A stretch of 64,000 nucleotides of DNA from Chloroflexota bacterium. GTDB lineage: Bacteria; Chloroflexota; Anaerolineae; Anaerolineales; UBA4823. The number at the start of each line of letters is the position of its first letter. Positions within the stretch are counted from its first letter, which is position 1. The notes below the pieces were generated by a model. The model had not been told where the DNA came from, did not search any database, and saw only the letters and a list, made by a program, of their open reading frames with translations. This document shows positions 24,297 through 32,266 of the stretch, in pieces. The translations under genes and the position numbers were made by a program. The stretch spans positions 1 to 64,000 of the forward strand of contig JAJUJL010000007.1 in NCBI GenBank assembly GCA_029265355.1, written 5' to 3'.

Positions 24297-25709
24297 ATGT
24301 TAAGACGATTCTCGATCGATTTTGCGGTATTCTCCGCCTGCCTGGACGCCGGCTTAATGGGGGTGGCGCTGTTCCTGGCGGTGAGGTTGCGCCCCGCGCT
24401 GAGCGGGCTGGCAGGCATACGCGATATCCCGCCGCCGTATGCGATCCCGGCCTGGCTGTATCCCCTGTTCGTGGGGGTGTGGATCGCCTTGCTGGCAGCC
24501 AACCAGGTTTATGATGGCCGGCGCAACCTGCGCCTGTGGCGCGAGCTTGCCAGCCTGACTTTGGGCTCTTTCCTGGCATTGACCAGCCTGGCAGGCATCC
24601 TGTTTCTCAGCTACCGCGAGCTGTCGCGTGCCTTGTTCCTGTTTTTCTTCACTTTGGGCTTTGCCTTGCTCATGGCCTGGCGCTTGCTGCTGCGCCTGGC
24701 CTACAGCCGCGGCATACTGGCCGGTGTGCAGCCGCGCAATATCCTGATCGTTGGCGCTGGCGTGCTGGGGCGGGATGTGGAGCGGGAAGTGCGCGCCTAT
24801 CATGAACTGGGGCTGCGCCTGGTGGGCTTCCTGGATGACGACCAGACCAAGCGCATGAACAGCAGCCAGATCCTGGGCACGCTGAATGACGCCATCGACA
24901 TCGTGACCCGGCACAATATCGATGAGGTGGTCATCGCCCTGCCGCCACGCGCTTACGAGCGCGTCTTTCGCCTGGTGGGCGAGCTGCACAACCTGCCGGT
25001 GCACGTGTGGATCATTCCCGATTACTTCAGCCTGGCGCTGCACCGCATGGCCATGGAAGAATTCGCCGGCATTCCCATGCTGGACCTGCGCGCCCCCGCC
25101 ATCAACTACCAGCAGCGGGTGGTGAAGCGCCTGTTCGACCTGCTGGTGGTGCTGCTCAGCTTGCCGGTGACGCTGCCGCTGATGGGGCTGGCGGCCCTGG
25201 CGATCCGCCTGGAAGGCAATGGGCCGGTGCTTTTCCGCCAGGCGCGCGTCGGCGAAAACGGCAAGGTGTTCCAGATGCTCAAGTTCCGCACGATGGTGCC
25301 CGGAGCAGAGCAGTTGCGCCACCAGGTCGAAAAGCTGGACGAAAACGGCAACCTGGTGCACAAGCACCCGGATGATCCGCGCATCACCCGCGTTGGACGC
25401 ATCTTGCGGCGCACCAGCCTGGACGAGCTGCCCAACCTGTGGAATATTCTCAAGGGCGAGATGAGCCTGGTGGGACCACGCCCCGAACTGCCGCACCTGG
25501 TGGATCGCTATCAACCCTGGCAGCGCAAACGCTTTTCTGTTCCACAGGGCTTGACTGGCTGGTGGCAGGTCAACGGGCGCAGCACCCGCCCCATGCACCT
25601 GAACACCGAAGACGATTTGTACTACATTCAAAACTATTCCCTGTGGCTGGATATTTTGATCTTGTTCAAGACCATTGGCGTCGTACTGCGCGGCAAGGGC
25701 GCCTATTGA
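24297..25709 (+). CDS. Undecaprenyl-phosphate sugar phosphotransferase (WcaJ-like, 2)
   Basis: This 470-aa protein has the full WcaJ layout. Four to five membrane helices lie within residues 10-135 and a CoA-binding-like Rossmann domain includes RNILIVGAGVLGRDVEREVR and VVIALPPRAYERVF. The C-terminal transferase domain has VVKRLFDLLVVLLSLPV, FRQARVGENGKVFQMLKFRT, RRTSLDELPNLWNILKGEM and SLVGPRPELP. It ends in the typical GVVLRGKGAY tail. It likely loads glucose or a related hexose phosphate on undecaprenyl phosphate. No Shine-Dalgarno precedes the ATG. Confidence 0.92.
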   Translation: MLRRFSIDFAVFSACLDAGLMGVALFLAVRLRPALSGLAGIRDIPPPYAIPAWLYPLFVGVWIALLAANQVYDGRRNLRLWRELASLTLGSFLALTSLAGILFLSYRELSRALFLFFFTLGFALLMAWRLLLRLAYSRGILAGVQPRNILIVGAGVLGRDVEREVRAYHELGLRLVGFLDDDQTKRMNSSQILGTLNDAIDIVTRHNIDEVVIALPPRAYERVFRLVGELHNLPVHVWIIPDYFSLALHRMAMEEFAGIPMLDLRAPAINYQQRVVKRLFDLLVVLLSLPVTLPLMGLAALAIRLEGNGPVLFRQARVGENGKVFQMLKFRTMVPGAEQLRHQVEKLDENGNLVHKHPDDPRITRVGRILRRTSLDELPNLWNILKGEMSLVGPRPELPHLVDRYQPWQRKRFSVPQGLTGWWQVNGRSTRPMHLNTEDDLYYIQNYSLWLDILILFKTIGVVLRGKGAY

Positions 25710-25773
25710 ACGGGCGCGCTCGTAGAGATGTCGCCAAAATTTCTCACCCACTTCTTCGATTGGAGCGATGGCA

Positions 25774-27105
25774 ATGACTGATTTCGAGGCAGAGATCGAC
25801 CTGCGACCCCTGGCAGCCGCGTTGTTGAAGGACTGGTGGCGCATCCTGGCCCTGGCTGTTGCCGGAGCAGCGCTGCTGATTGCGCTTGGCATGAGGATGC
25901 CGCGCCAATATTCGAGCAGCGCAACATTGCTGCTCACCCGCTCGCGATCCGTATTGGAGCTCGCCGACCAGTTTCCCACGATCAACGAAAATATTGACTC
26001 GCGCTCACGCCTGGACGCGCTGCTTTCGATTGCCTCCAGCGACGCCATTGCCAACCAGGTGATCCGTGATGTGGGCGATCAACTTCCGGAGGACTATCGC
26101 ACCCGCTCCGACCTGCGCAGCGCCGTTGAGATCTCCAGCAAAGGAGACACGATCCTGATCAAGGCCAGCATGCAGACGCCGGAAGATGCCATGGCGGTGG
26201 CCAGCGCCTGGGCGCGCCACGCGGTGCGCGCCATTAACCAGGCCTACAGCGGTGTGCAGCCATTGGAACAAATCGACAGCCAGCTTTCAACCGCCCAGCA
26301 AAGCTATCAGCAAGCGCAGAAAGAGCTGGAAACCTTCCTGGAAACCAGCCCGGTGGCCCTGCTCGAAACTCAGATTTCCCAGGCGCAAGAGCTGCTCAAT
26401 CTGATGGCGGGAAAGCCGACCCGGCAGATTCAGTTGTACGAAAGCCGCCGGCAGGGCGCGCTGTCCATCAGCCTGCAGGCGCGGGCGCTGCTGGCTCAAA
26501 TTGAATCGGGCAGCCGCTCCCAGGCTGGCGCTTTTGGCGATGCTTTAGCGGTCACGCTGGCGCGCGCCAACTTGCTGGGCTTAACGACATCAGATCAGCA
26601 GCCAGCGACGCCATACTTGCTTCAAGTCAACCTGCAGCCAGAGCTTGAACTGGACAGCGAATTGGCTGCCAGCGACCTGCGCGCCCTGGCAGCGCTGGCT
26701 GAGACAGAGGCGGCAGCCCTGGATCGTGAGATCCAGGCCCAGTATGCGCAGCTCTATGGCCCGCAGAGCCTGCCGGAGATCGAAGCTGCCGCATCTCGCT
26801 TGAGCGAGTTAAAAACCCGCCTGGAGGCGGCTCTCTCCCGTCAAAAAGAGCTGCAGAGCGCCCGCGACTTATCCTGGCAGACCTACCAGGCGCTGGTCGA
26901 AAAAAGCGCCGAGCTGCGCAACACCGCCCAGGTGAATGACTATGTCAGCCTGGCGGCAGACGCCGTGCTGCCCGACCAACCAGACCAGCGCGGCTTGCTG
27001 GTGATGGCCGCCCTGGGGGCGCTGGCCGGGGCGCTGCTGGGAAGTTTGTGGTCGCTCTATCCCCTGCTGCGCAAGCAGTTGCAGCAGCTCGCGGCCTGGT
27101 CGTGA
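25774..27105 (+). CDS. Wzz-type polysaccharide chain-length determinant
   Basis: This protein (443 aa from ATG 25774 with TTGGAG upstream; an ATG two codons earlier is the alternative) is a polysaccharide co-polymerase. It has a Wzz N-terminal membrane segment near residues 15-45 (DWWRILALAVAGAALLIALG), a long predicted coiled-coil outer region and a second membrane helix near the C-terminus (LLVMAALGALAGALLGSLWS). No tyrosine kinase domain or tyrosine tail follows, so it is the Wzz rather than the Wzc type. It sets glycan chain length with the polymerase. It is the last gene of the operon and a strong terminator follows. Confidence 0.85.
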   Translation: MTDFEAEIDLRPLAAALLKDWWRILALAVAGAALLIALGMRMPRQYSSSATLLLTRSRSVLELADQFPTINENIDSRSRLDALLSIASSDAIANQVIRDVGDQLPEDYRTRSDLRSAVEISSKGDTILIKASMQTPEDAMAVASAWARHAVRAINQAYSGVQPLEQIDSQLSTAQQSYQQAQKELETFLETSPVALLETQISQAQELLNLMAGKPTRQIQLYESRRQGALSISLQARALLAQIESGSRSQAGAFGDALAVTLARANLLGLTTSDQQPATPYLLQVNLQPELELDSELAASDLRALAALAETEAAALDREIQAQYAQLYGPQSLPEIEAAASRLSELKTRLEAALSRQKELQSARDLSWQTYQALVEKSAELRNTAQVNDYVSLAADAVLPDQPDQRGLLVMAALGALAGALLGSLWSLYPLLRKQLQQLAAWS

Positions 27106-27127
27106 GACGACACTGGCTATGAATCGA

Positions 27128-27168
27128 AACTCGGTGCGCAGACTGGGTCGTAGCGCACCGAGTTTTTC
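27128..27168 (+). terminator. Intrinsic terminator of the exopolysaccharide operon
   Basis: AACTCGGTGCGC and GCGCACCGAGTT form a 12-bp perfect stem with a 13-nt loop, continuing into TTTTTC on the plus strand. It lies 22 bp after the Wzz stop and between convergent genes. Confidence 0.8.
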
Positions 27169-27189
27169 GGTTCAGGGTTTCTGAGCAGG

Positions 27190-28050
27190 CTAAGGAATGC
27201 TCAACACCGCGCCCGGGGTGAGCGTGTACGGCGCAGACAGGCCGTTGGCTGCGGCGATCGCCAGCGGATCGACATCGCCATAGTAGCAGGCGATGATGTA
27301 GATGTTGTCGCCGGTCTTCACCGTGTAGCTGGCCGGGTGGGCGCGCAGGGCGCGCGTGGTGGGGAATGGATCGGCGGTGGTGGGGATCTTCAAGACCAAT
27401 CCGCCGGGGTAGATCATGCCCCGCCACAAGCCATTTGCTCTCAGCAGGTCATCGGGATCGATGTTGTAGCGGCGAGCAATGCAGTAGGGAAACTCGCCGC
27501 GGCGCAAAGTGTGTGTGGCGGGGACGACGAGAGAGGGCGCAGCCACCTCGGCGGGCGCTTGCTGCCCACCGCCCTGCTCGCTGCCCGAGCCGCCCACGGT
27601 CACTTGCGGTAAGGTCACTTCCACCGGCGCCGCCGCGGGCACGCTGAGCACCGTGCCGGCAGCTACCTGCGGCTCCAGGATACAGTTGGCATCCATCAAC
27701 TGCTGGACGGAGAGGCCATACTGCTGCGCCAGGCTTTCCAGCGTGTCGCCTGGTTGCACGACCGTCGTGGACCAACCCAATGGGGATGGGCAGGCTGCCA
27801 GGCCAGGTTGGTTATCGTCGCTCGATGGCGCCCCGGGCTGGACGCCGGCACCCGGCTGCTCGACGCCTTTGGGCTCTGTGCCCTCGCTGGTTGGGCTGCC
27901 CAGGGCAGAGCCTGGCAGCGGGAAGGAAGGCGTGTCGCCGGTTTGGCCACTGGGGGGTTGATCCGATTGCCGGTAGCCCGGCATCTGGCATGCGGTGATT
28001 GCGATGCTCAAGACCAACAGCAGGACTGCGAATCGAACAGTGCGACTCAT
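27190..28050 (-). CDS. Lipoprotein with three LysM domains
   Basis: This 286-aa protein starts at the ATG at 28050 with GGAGGAGA upstream. Residues 1-22 are a lipoprotein signal peptide ending in the lipobox ITAC. A Pro/Gly/Ser-rich low-complexity linker follows. Three LysM repeats are visible at about residues 115-165, 190-235 and 240-286, for example TVVQPGDTLESLAQQYGLSV, THTLRRGEFPYCIARRYNI and SYTVKTGDNIYIIACYYGDV. LysM binds N-acetylglucosamine polymers, so this protein probably sits at the outer membrane face bound to peptidoglycan or glycan. No catalytic domain is present. It converges on the exopolysaccharide operon. Confidence 0.87.
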   Translation of the reverse strand: MSRTVRFAVLLLVLSIAITACQMPGYRQSDQPPSGQTGDTPSFPLPGSALGSPTSEGTEPKGVEQPGAGVQPGAPSSDDNQPGLAACPSPLGWSTTVVQPGDTLESLAQQYGLSVQQLMDANCILEPQVAAGTVLSVPAAAPVEVTLPQVTVGGSGSEQGGGQQAPAEVAAPSLVVPATHTLRRGEFPYCIARRYNIDPDDLLRANGLWRGMIYPGGLVLKIPTTADPFPTTRALRAHPASYTVKTGDNIYIIACYYGDVDPLAIAAANGLSAPYTLTPGAVLSIP

Positions 28051-28190
28051 GAAACTCTCCTCCACAGATGAGTTCCCCCCACCTGGATAAACACTTCGTA
28101 GGGGATTATTGGGTATACTAATATGTACCATAGAAAACGGAAGTGCGCAATACGAGTTACAAGTTTTCCCCACCCTCAAGGAACTTCTCC

Positions 28191-29714
28191 ATGACCACCT
28201 CGCTGAAACCCTCGAAAACTGTGCTGATCATCGGGGCTGGCGTCGCCGGGCTGGCTGCCGGCTGCTACGCTCAGATGAACGGTTTGCGCAGCAAGATTTT
28301 CGAGTTGCACGACCTGCCTGGCGGCTTGTGCACCGCCTGGGAACGCAAGGGGTATATCTTCGATGGCTGCATCCATTACCTGTTCGGCTCCGGCGAGGGG
28401 CAGCCTTTCAATGAACTATGGAAAGAATTGGGCGTGCTTCCCGGCCGAGCGATGATCGACCACGCTGAGTTTATGCGCGTCAGCGACTCCCGCGGCAAGA
28501 CGCTGGTGACTTACGCCGACCCCGAGCACCTGGCGCAGCACATCGCCGAGCTCTCCCCCGCGGATGCTCACCTGGGGAAAGAACTGGCGGATGGCGTGCG
28601 CACCTTCTGCAATTTCGACATGTCCATCCTGCAGCAGAAACCCAAAGCGCTGATGACCGCCCAGGACTGGCGCGACTTCGGCATGAAAATGACCCCCTAC
28701 CTGCTGCCGCTGGCAAAATGGGGGCTGGTGGAAGCGCAGGATTACGCCAAAAGGTTCAAAGATCCCTTCTTGCAGCGGGCCTGGCGGCACGTTTTCGGCT
28801 GGGCGGAGATCCCCATGATGGCGGCGCTTTCGGTGCTGGCCTACATGCACACCCGCAACGCCGGCTTTCCCTCCGGCGGCTCGCTGGAACTGGCGCGCGA
28901 CATCGAGCGGCGCTACCTGGCTTTGGGCGGCGAGATTTACTACAAGGGACAGGTGGAGAAGATCCTGGTAGAAGACGGTCGGGCAGTTGGCGTGCGGCTG
29001 TACAACGACGAGGTTCACCGCGGCGATTATGTCATCTCGGCAGCCGATGGGCGCGGCACGCTCTTCGACCTGTTGGATGAGGAGCATGTCCCTGGCAAAA
29101 TGAAGGAGCTGTACGATGGTCGCCTGCCGCTGCACTCGATGCTGCAGGTATCTTACGGCGTCGACCGCGATTTATCCGCCGAGCCGCATTGGGCAACCTA
29201 CCTGCTGGACGAGCCGCTGCTCATCGCTGGCGAGGCGTACCGCGAGATCGGCGTCAAGCACTATTGCTTCGACCCCAGCCTTGCTTCGCCGGGCAAATCC
29301 TGCCTGGTGGTGATGCTGCGCACCCCCTACAGCTACTGGCAGCGCATCTACGGCCGCCGCCTGTATGACACCGAGCAATCCCAGGTGGCGGACATCCTGC
29401 TGGAATTCCTGGAAGGCCTGTACCCTGGCATCCGCTCCCAGGTGGAAGTGAGCGATGTGGCCACCCCGCTCAGCTACGAGCGCTACACCGGCAACTGGCA
29501 GGGCTCCTCCTGCGGCTGGCTGTTGACCCAAAAAACCATGACGATGATGATCCAGGGCATGCCCAAGACCCTGCCCAAAGTTGAAAATTTCTACATGGCA
29601 GGGCAGTGGGTCGAGCCCGGAGGCAGCGTCCCGATCTGCGCCATGTCAGGGCGCAATGCGATTCAATTGATCTGCGCTGCAGAAGGCAGCCCCTTCATCG
29701 CCAAGCAGGGATAA
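28191..29714 (+). CDS. CrtI/retinol-saturase-like FAD oxidoreductase
   Basis: This 507-aa flavoprotein belongs to the phytoene desaturase/carotenoid isomerase superfamily. It has the N-terminal dinucleotide fold VLIIGAGVAGLAAGCYAQMN, then the Glu of KIFELHDLPGGLCTAW, and FDGCIHYLFGSGEGQPFNEL. The typical C-terminal FAD motif is MAGQWVEPGGSVPICAMSGR. The ATG at 28191 has AAGGAA nine bases upstream. Members desaturate, saturate or isomerise polyenes; many bacterial homologues have unknown substrates. No other carotenoid gene is adjacent, so the substrate cannot be assigned. Confidence 0.85.
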   Translation: MTTSLKPSKTVLIIGAGVAGLAAGCYAQMNGLRSKIFELHDLPGGLCTAWERKGYIFDGCIHYLFGSGEGQPFNELWKELGVLPGRAMIDHAEFMRVSDSRGKTLVTYADPEHLAQHIAELSPADAHLGKELADGVRTFCNFDMSILQQKPKALMTAQDWRDFGMKMTPYLLPLAKWGLVEAQDYAKRFKDPFLQRAWRHVFGWAEIPMMAALSVLAYMHTRNAGFPSGGSLELARDIERRYLALGGEIYYKGQVEKILVEDGRAVGVRLYNDEVHRGDYVISAADGRGTLFDLLDEEHVPGKMKELYDGRLPLHSMLQVSYGVDRDLSAEPHWATYLLDEPLLIAGEAYREIGVKHYCFDPSLASPGKSCLVVMLRTPYSYWQRIYGRRLYDTEQSQVADILLEFLEGLYPGIRSQVEVSDVATPLSYERYTGNWQGSSCGWLLTQKTMTMMIQGMPKTLPKVENFYMAGQWVEPGGSVPICAMSGRNAIQLICAAEGSPFIAKQG

Positions 29715-29778
29715 CCCATCGCGCCCCGGAATTTCTCACCGCATCCGACCCGAACCGATTGCAAGAAAGGATATTCTC

Positions 29779-30021
29779 ATGCCCAACACCGATGGTCTCT
29801 TAGCCAGCAAATTCAAGTGCCCCCTGTGCAACCACACCGGCGCCAGCGTGCAGCGACTGTCCATGTCTGGCACCGGCATCTCGCGCCTGTTGGAGATCCA
29901 ACCCTACCGCTATGCCTTCGTGTCCTGCAAGAACTGTGGCTACACCCAGGTGTTCAACCTGGAAGTGCTGGAGGATAAGGACGATTTGGGCAGGTTCCTG
30001 GATGTGCTCTTTATGGATTAG
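29779..30021 (+). CDS. Small zinc-ribbon protein
   Basis: This 80-aa protein has two CxxC knuckles, CPLC (residue ~14) and CKNC (residue ~51), flanking a basic stretch; a second YTQVFNLEVLEDKDDL segment follows. This is the pattern of small nucleic-acid-binding zinc-ribbon proteins. GAAAGGA precedes the ATG. It lies 64 bp after the flavoprotein gene and may share its transcript. No specific function is known. Confidence 0.75.
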   Translation: MPNTDGLLASKFKCPLCNHTGASVQRLSMSGTGISRLLEIQPYRYAFVSCKNCGYTQVFNLEVLEDKDDLGRFLDVLFMD

Positions 30022-30071
30022 CCTCCTTCTCAAAAACCCTGCAATCTGATAAGATTCATCCGTTCTGCCGG

Positions 30072-30099
30072 ACGACCTCGGCTGGAAAGCCGGGGTCGT
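30072..30099. promoter_or_regulatory. Hairpin in the typA upstream region
   Basis: ACGACC-T-CGGCT-GGAA-AGCCG-G-GGTCGT forms an 11-bp stem with one mismatch. It is not followed by T residues and is 38 bp before the typA start. It may be a weak terminator of the preceding gene or a leader structure. A possible -10 (TAAGAT) lies at about 30044. Confidence 0.4.
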
Positions 30100-30137
30100 T
30101 AGCTGTCTAGTGATCAACAAGGAATTTTTTCGCAGTT

Positions 30138-31994
30138 ATGTTCGTTGAAAGAACCAATCTCAGAAACATCGCCATTATCGCCCACGTCGATCATGGCAAA
30201 ACCACCCTGGTGGATGGCCTGCTGCGCCAGGCGCGCGTTTTTCGCGAGAACCAGCAGGTCGCCGAACGGGTGATGGACTCCAACGACCTGGAGCGCGAGC
30301 GCGGCATCACCATCCTGGCCAAAAATACCGCCATCAGCATCTGGGACGCTGAAACCAGCCAGATGGTGAAGGTCAACATCGTCGATACCCCCGGTCACGC
30401 TGATTTCGGCGGCGAGGTGGAGCGGGTGATGAATATGGTGGATGGCGTGCTGCTGCTGGTGGATGCTGCCGAAGGCCCCATGCCGCAGACGCGCTTCGTG
30501 CTCAAGCGCGCCCTGGAGATGGGCCACCGCGCCATCGTGGTGATCAATAAAGTCGACCGCAAAGACGCCGAACCGCAGCGCGTGCTCAACCAGACCTTTG
30601 ACCTGTTCATCGAGCTGGGCGCCAGCGAGGAGCAGGCCTCCTTTCCGGTGATCTACACCAACGCCATCACCGCCCGCGCTGGACTGACGCCCGAGTTGGG
30701 CGAAGACCTCAAACCGCTGTTCGATGCCATCCTGCGCCATATCCCCCCGCCGCGCGTCGATGTCGACGCCCCGCTGCAAATGCTGGTCACCAGCCTGAGC
30801 TACGACGATTACCGCGGCTTGACCGCAGTCGGGCGCCTGTTCAGCGGGCGCATCCGCGCCGGGCAGGCGCTGGCGCGGCTGACACTGAGCGGCGAGACGC
30901 TGCCCGAGCGAGCGCGCTACCTGTACGTGCACCAGGGATTGTCACGCGTCGAGGTGGAGCAGGCCGAGGCCGGTGAGATCATTGCCCTGGCGGGGTTGGA
31001 AGGTATCGCCATCGGCGAGACGCTGGCAGACCCGGAAAACCCGCTGCAGCTTCCGCCCATCAAGGTGGAAGAGCCCACTGTGCGCATGACCTTCGGCGTC
31101 AACACCTCGCCCTTCACCGGGCGGGAGGGCCGCTGGAGCACATCGCGCAAGCTGCGTGAGCGCCTGTTCGACGAGCTGCGCTCCAACGTCGCCCTGCGCG
31201 TGGCGGAAACCGACAGCGCCGACACGTTCATCGTCTCCGGGCGCGGCGAGCTGCACCTGGCAATCTTGATCGAAACCATGCGCCGCGAAGGCTATGAATT
31301 CCAGGTATCGCGACCGGAAGTCATCTTCCGCCAGAACGCGCTGGGCGAGCTGCTGGAGCCGTTCGAGGAAGTGCACATCGAGACCAGCCCCGAGACAGTG
31401 GGCGTGGTGGTAGAGATGCTGGGCAGCCGGCGTGGGCAGATGATGGATATGCAAGACACCAGCGACGGGGCTACCCGGCTGGTGTACCTGGCGCCGACGC
31501 GCGGCCTGTTGGGCTTCCGCTACCAGTTCCTGACCGCCACGCGCGGCATGGGTGTGATGCACACCGTGTTTCACGGCTATTTGCCCATGGCAGGCCCCCT
31601 CCAGGGTCGCGAGCGTGGTTCTCTGGTGTGCTGGGAAGATGGCATCGCCACCAGCTTTGGCTTGAAGAACGCCGAGGAGCGCGGCGTGCTGTTCATCGGG
31701 CCGGGCGTGGAGGTCTACGAAGGTATGGTGATCGGCGAGCACGCCAAGCCGGGCGACCTGGCGGTGAACGTGTGCAAAACAAAACACCTGACCAATATGC
31801 GCGCCGCCCGCGGCGATATTGCCGTGCGCCTGACGCCGCCGCGCCTGATGAGCCTGGACGAGAGCATCGAGTACCTGGCGGAAGACGAGCTGCTGGAGGT
31901 CACCCCCATCAGCTACCGCATCCGCAAGCGCATCTTGGATACGGAAGAGCGCGGCAAGCAGGTAAAGAAGGCGAAGGAAGCGCTTAGGGAGTAA
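30138..31994 (+). CDS. typA: Ribosome-associated GTPase TypA/BipA
   Basis: This 618-aa translational GTPase helps large-subunit assembly and growth under stress and cold. It has G1 [12 protein letters not shown], the switch region with [15 protein letters not shown]3 [15 protein letters not shown] and G4 NKVDR. Domains II, III and V of EF-G type follow ([32 protein letters not shown]) and then the BipA-specific C-terminal domain, with [14 protein letters not shown]. The length is standard and the ATG starts the canonical [15 protein letters not shown] opening. Confidence 0.97.
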   Translation: MFVERTNLRNIAIIAHVDHGKTTLVDGLLRQARVFRENQQVAERVMDSNDLERERGITILAKNTAISIWDAETSQMVKVNIVDTPGHADFGGEVERVMNMVDGVLLLVDAAEGPMPQTRFVLKRALEMGHRAIVVINKVDRKDAEPQRVLNQTFDLFIELGASEEQASFPVIYTNAITARAGLTPELGEDLKPLFDAILRHIPPPRVDVDAPLQMLVTSLSYDDYRGLTAVGRLFSGRIRAGQALARLTLSGETLPERARYLYVHQGLSRVEVEQAEAGEIIALAGLEGIAIGETLADPENPLQLPPIKVEEPTVRMTFGVNTSPFTGREGRWSTSRKLRERLFDELRSNVALRVAETDSADTFIVSGRGELHLAILIETMRREGYEFQVSRPEVIFRQNALGELLEPFEEVHIETSPETVGVVVEMLGSRRGQMMDMQDTSDGATRLVYLAPTRGLLGFRYQFLTATRGMGVMHTVFHGYLPMAGPLQGRERGSLVCWEDGIATSFGLKNAEERGVLFIGPGVEVYEGMVIGEHAKPGDLAVNVCKTKHLTNMRAARGDIAVRLTPPRLMSLDESIEYLAEDELLEVTPISYRIRKRILDTEERGKQVKKAKEALRE

Positions 31995-32006
31995 GCGGTC
32001 GCGTTA

Positions 32007-32118
32007 CCCCTCCCCTGGCCCTCCCCCATTTTCACAGATCGAAAATGGGGGAGGGAAGATTTTAAGTCCCACCCCCAAAATCCGCATTTTGGATTTTGGG
32101 GGTGGGTTCGGGGAGAGG
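32007..32118. repeat. Compound intergenic hairpin repeat
   Basis: Two perfect inverted repeats lie side by side. CCCTCCCCCATTTT (32019-32032) pairs with 32042-32055, and CCCACCCCCAAAATCC (32068-32083) pairs with 32091-32106. Outer C-rich and G-rich flanks (CCCTCCCC at 32008, GGGGAGAGGG at 32110) can close the whole into a three-way structure. It resembles REP/BIME-type elements and may end typA transcription. Confidence 0.7.
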
Positions 32119-32266
32119 GTCCCGAGTTTCAATGCCCACACCCCACAACCTGTGGATTAGAATTCCAGCTTCTGATACAATGGTTTTACACGCAAACACT
32201 CAGATTGGGTGAGCTGTGGACAGCACTGCGCGCAGTTCACCTGCAATTCCAACCGCGAGGGGTTCC

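Noticed and set aside
24354-26054. Long minus-strand open frame opposite the second sugar transferase and Wzz genes
   Set aside because: It is antisense to two well-supported genes, is rich in Gln/His/Arg as expected for GC-rich shadows and matches no family.
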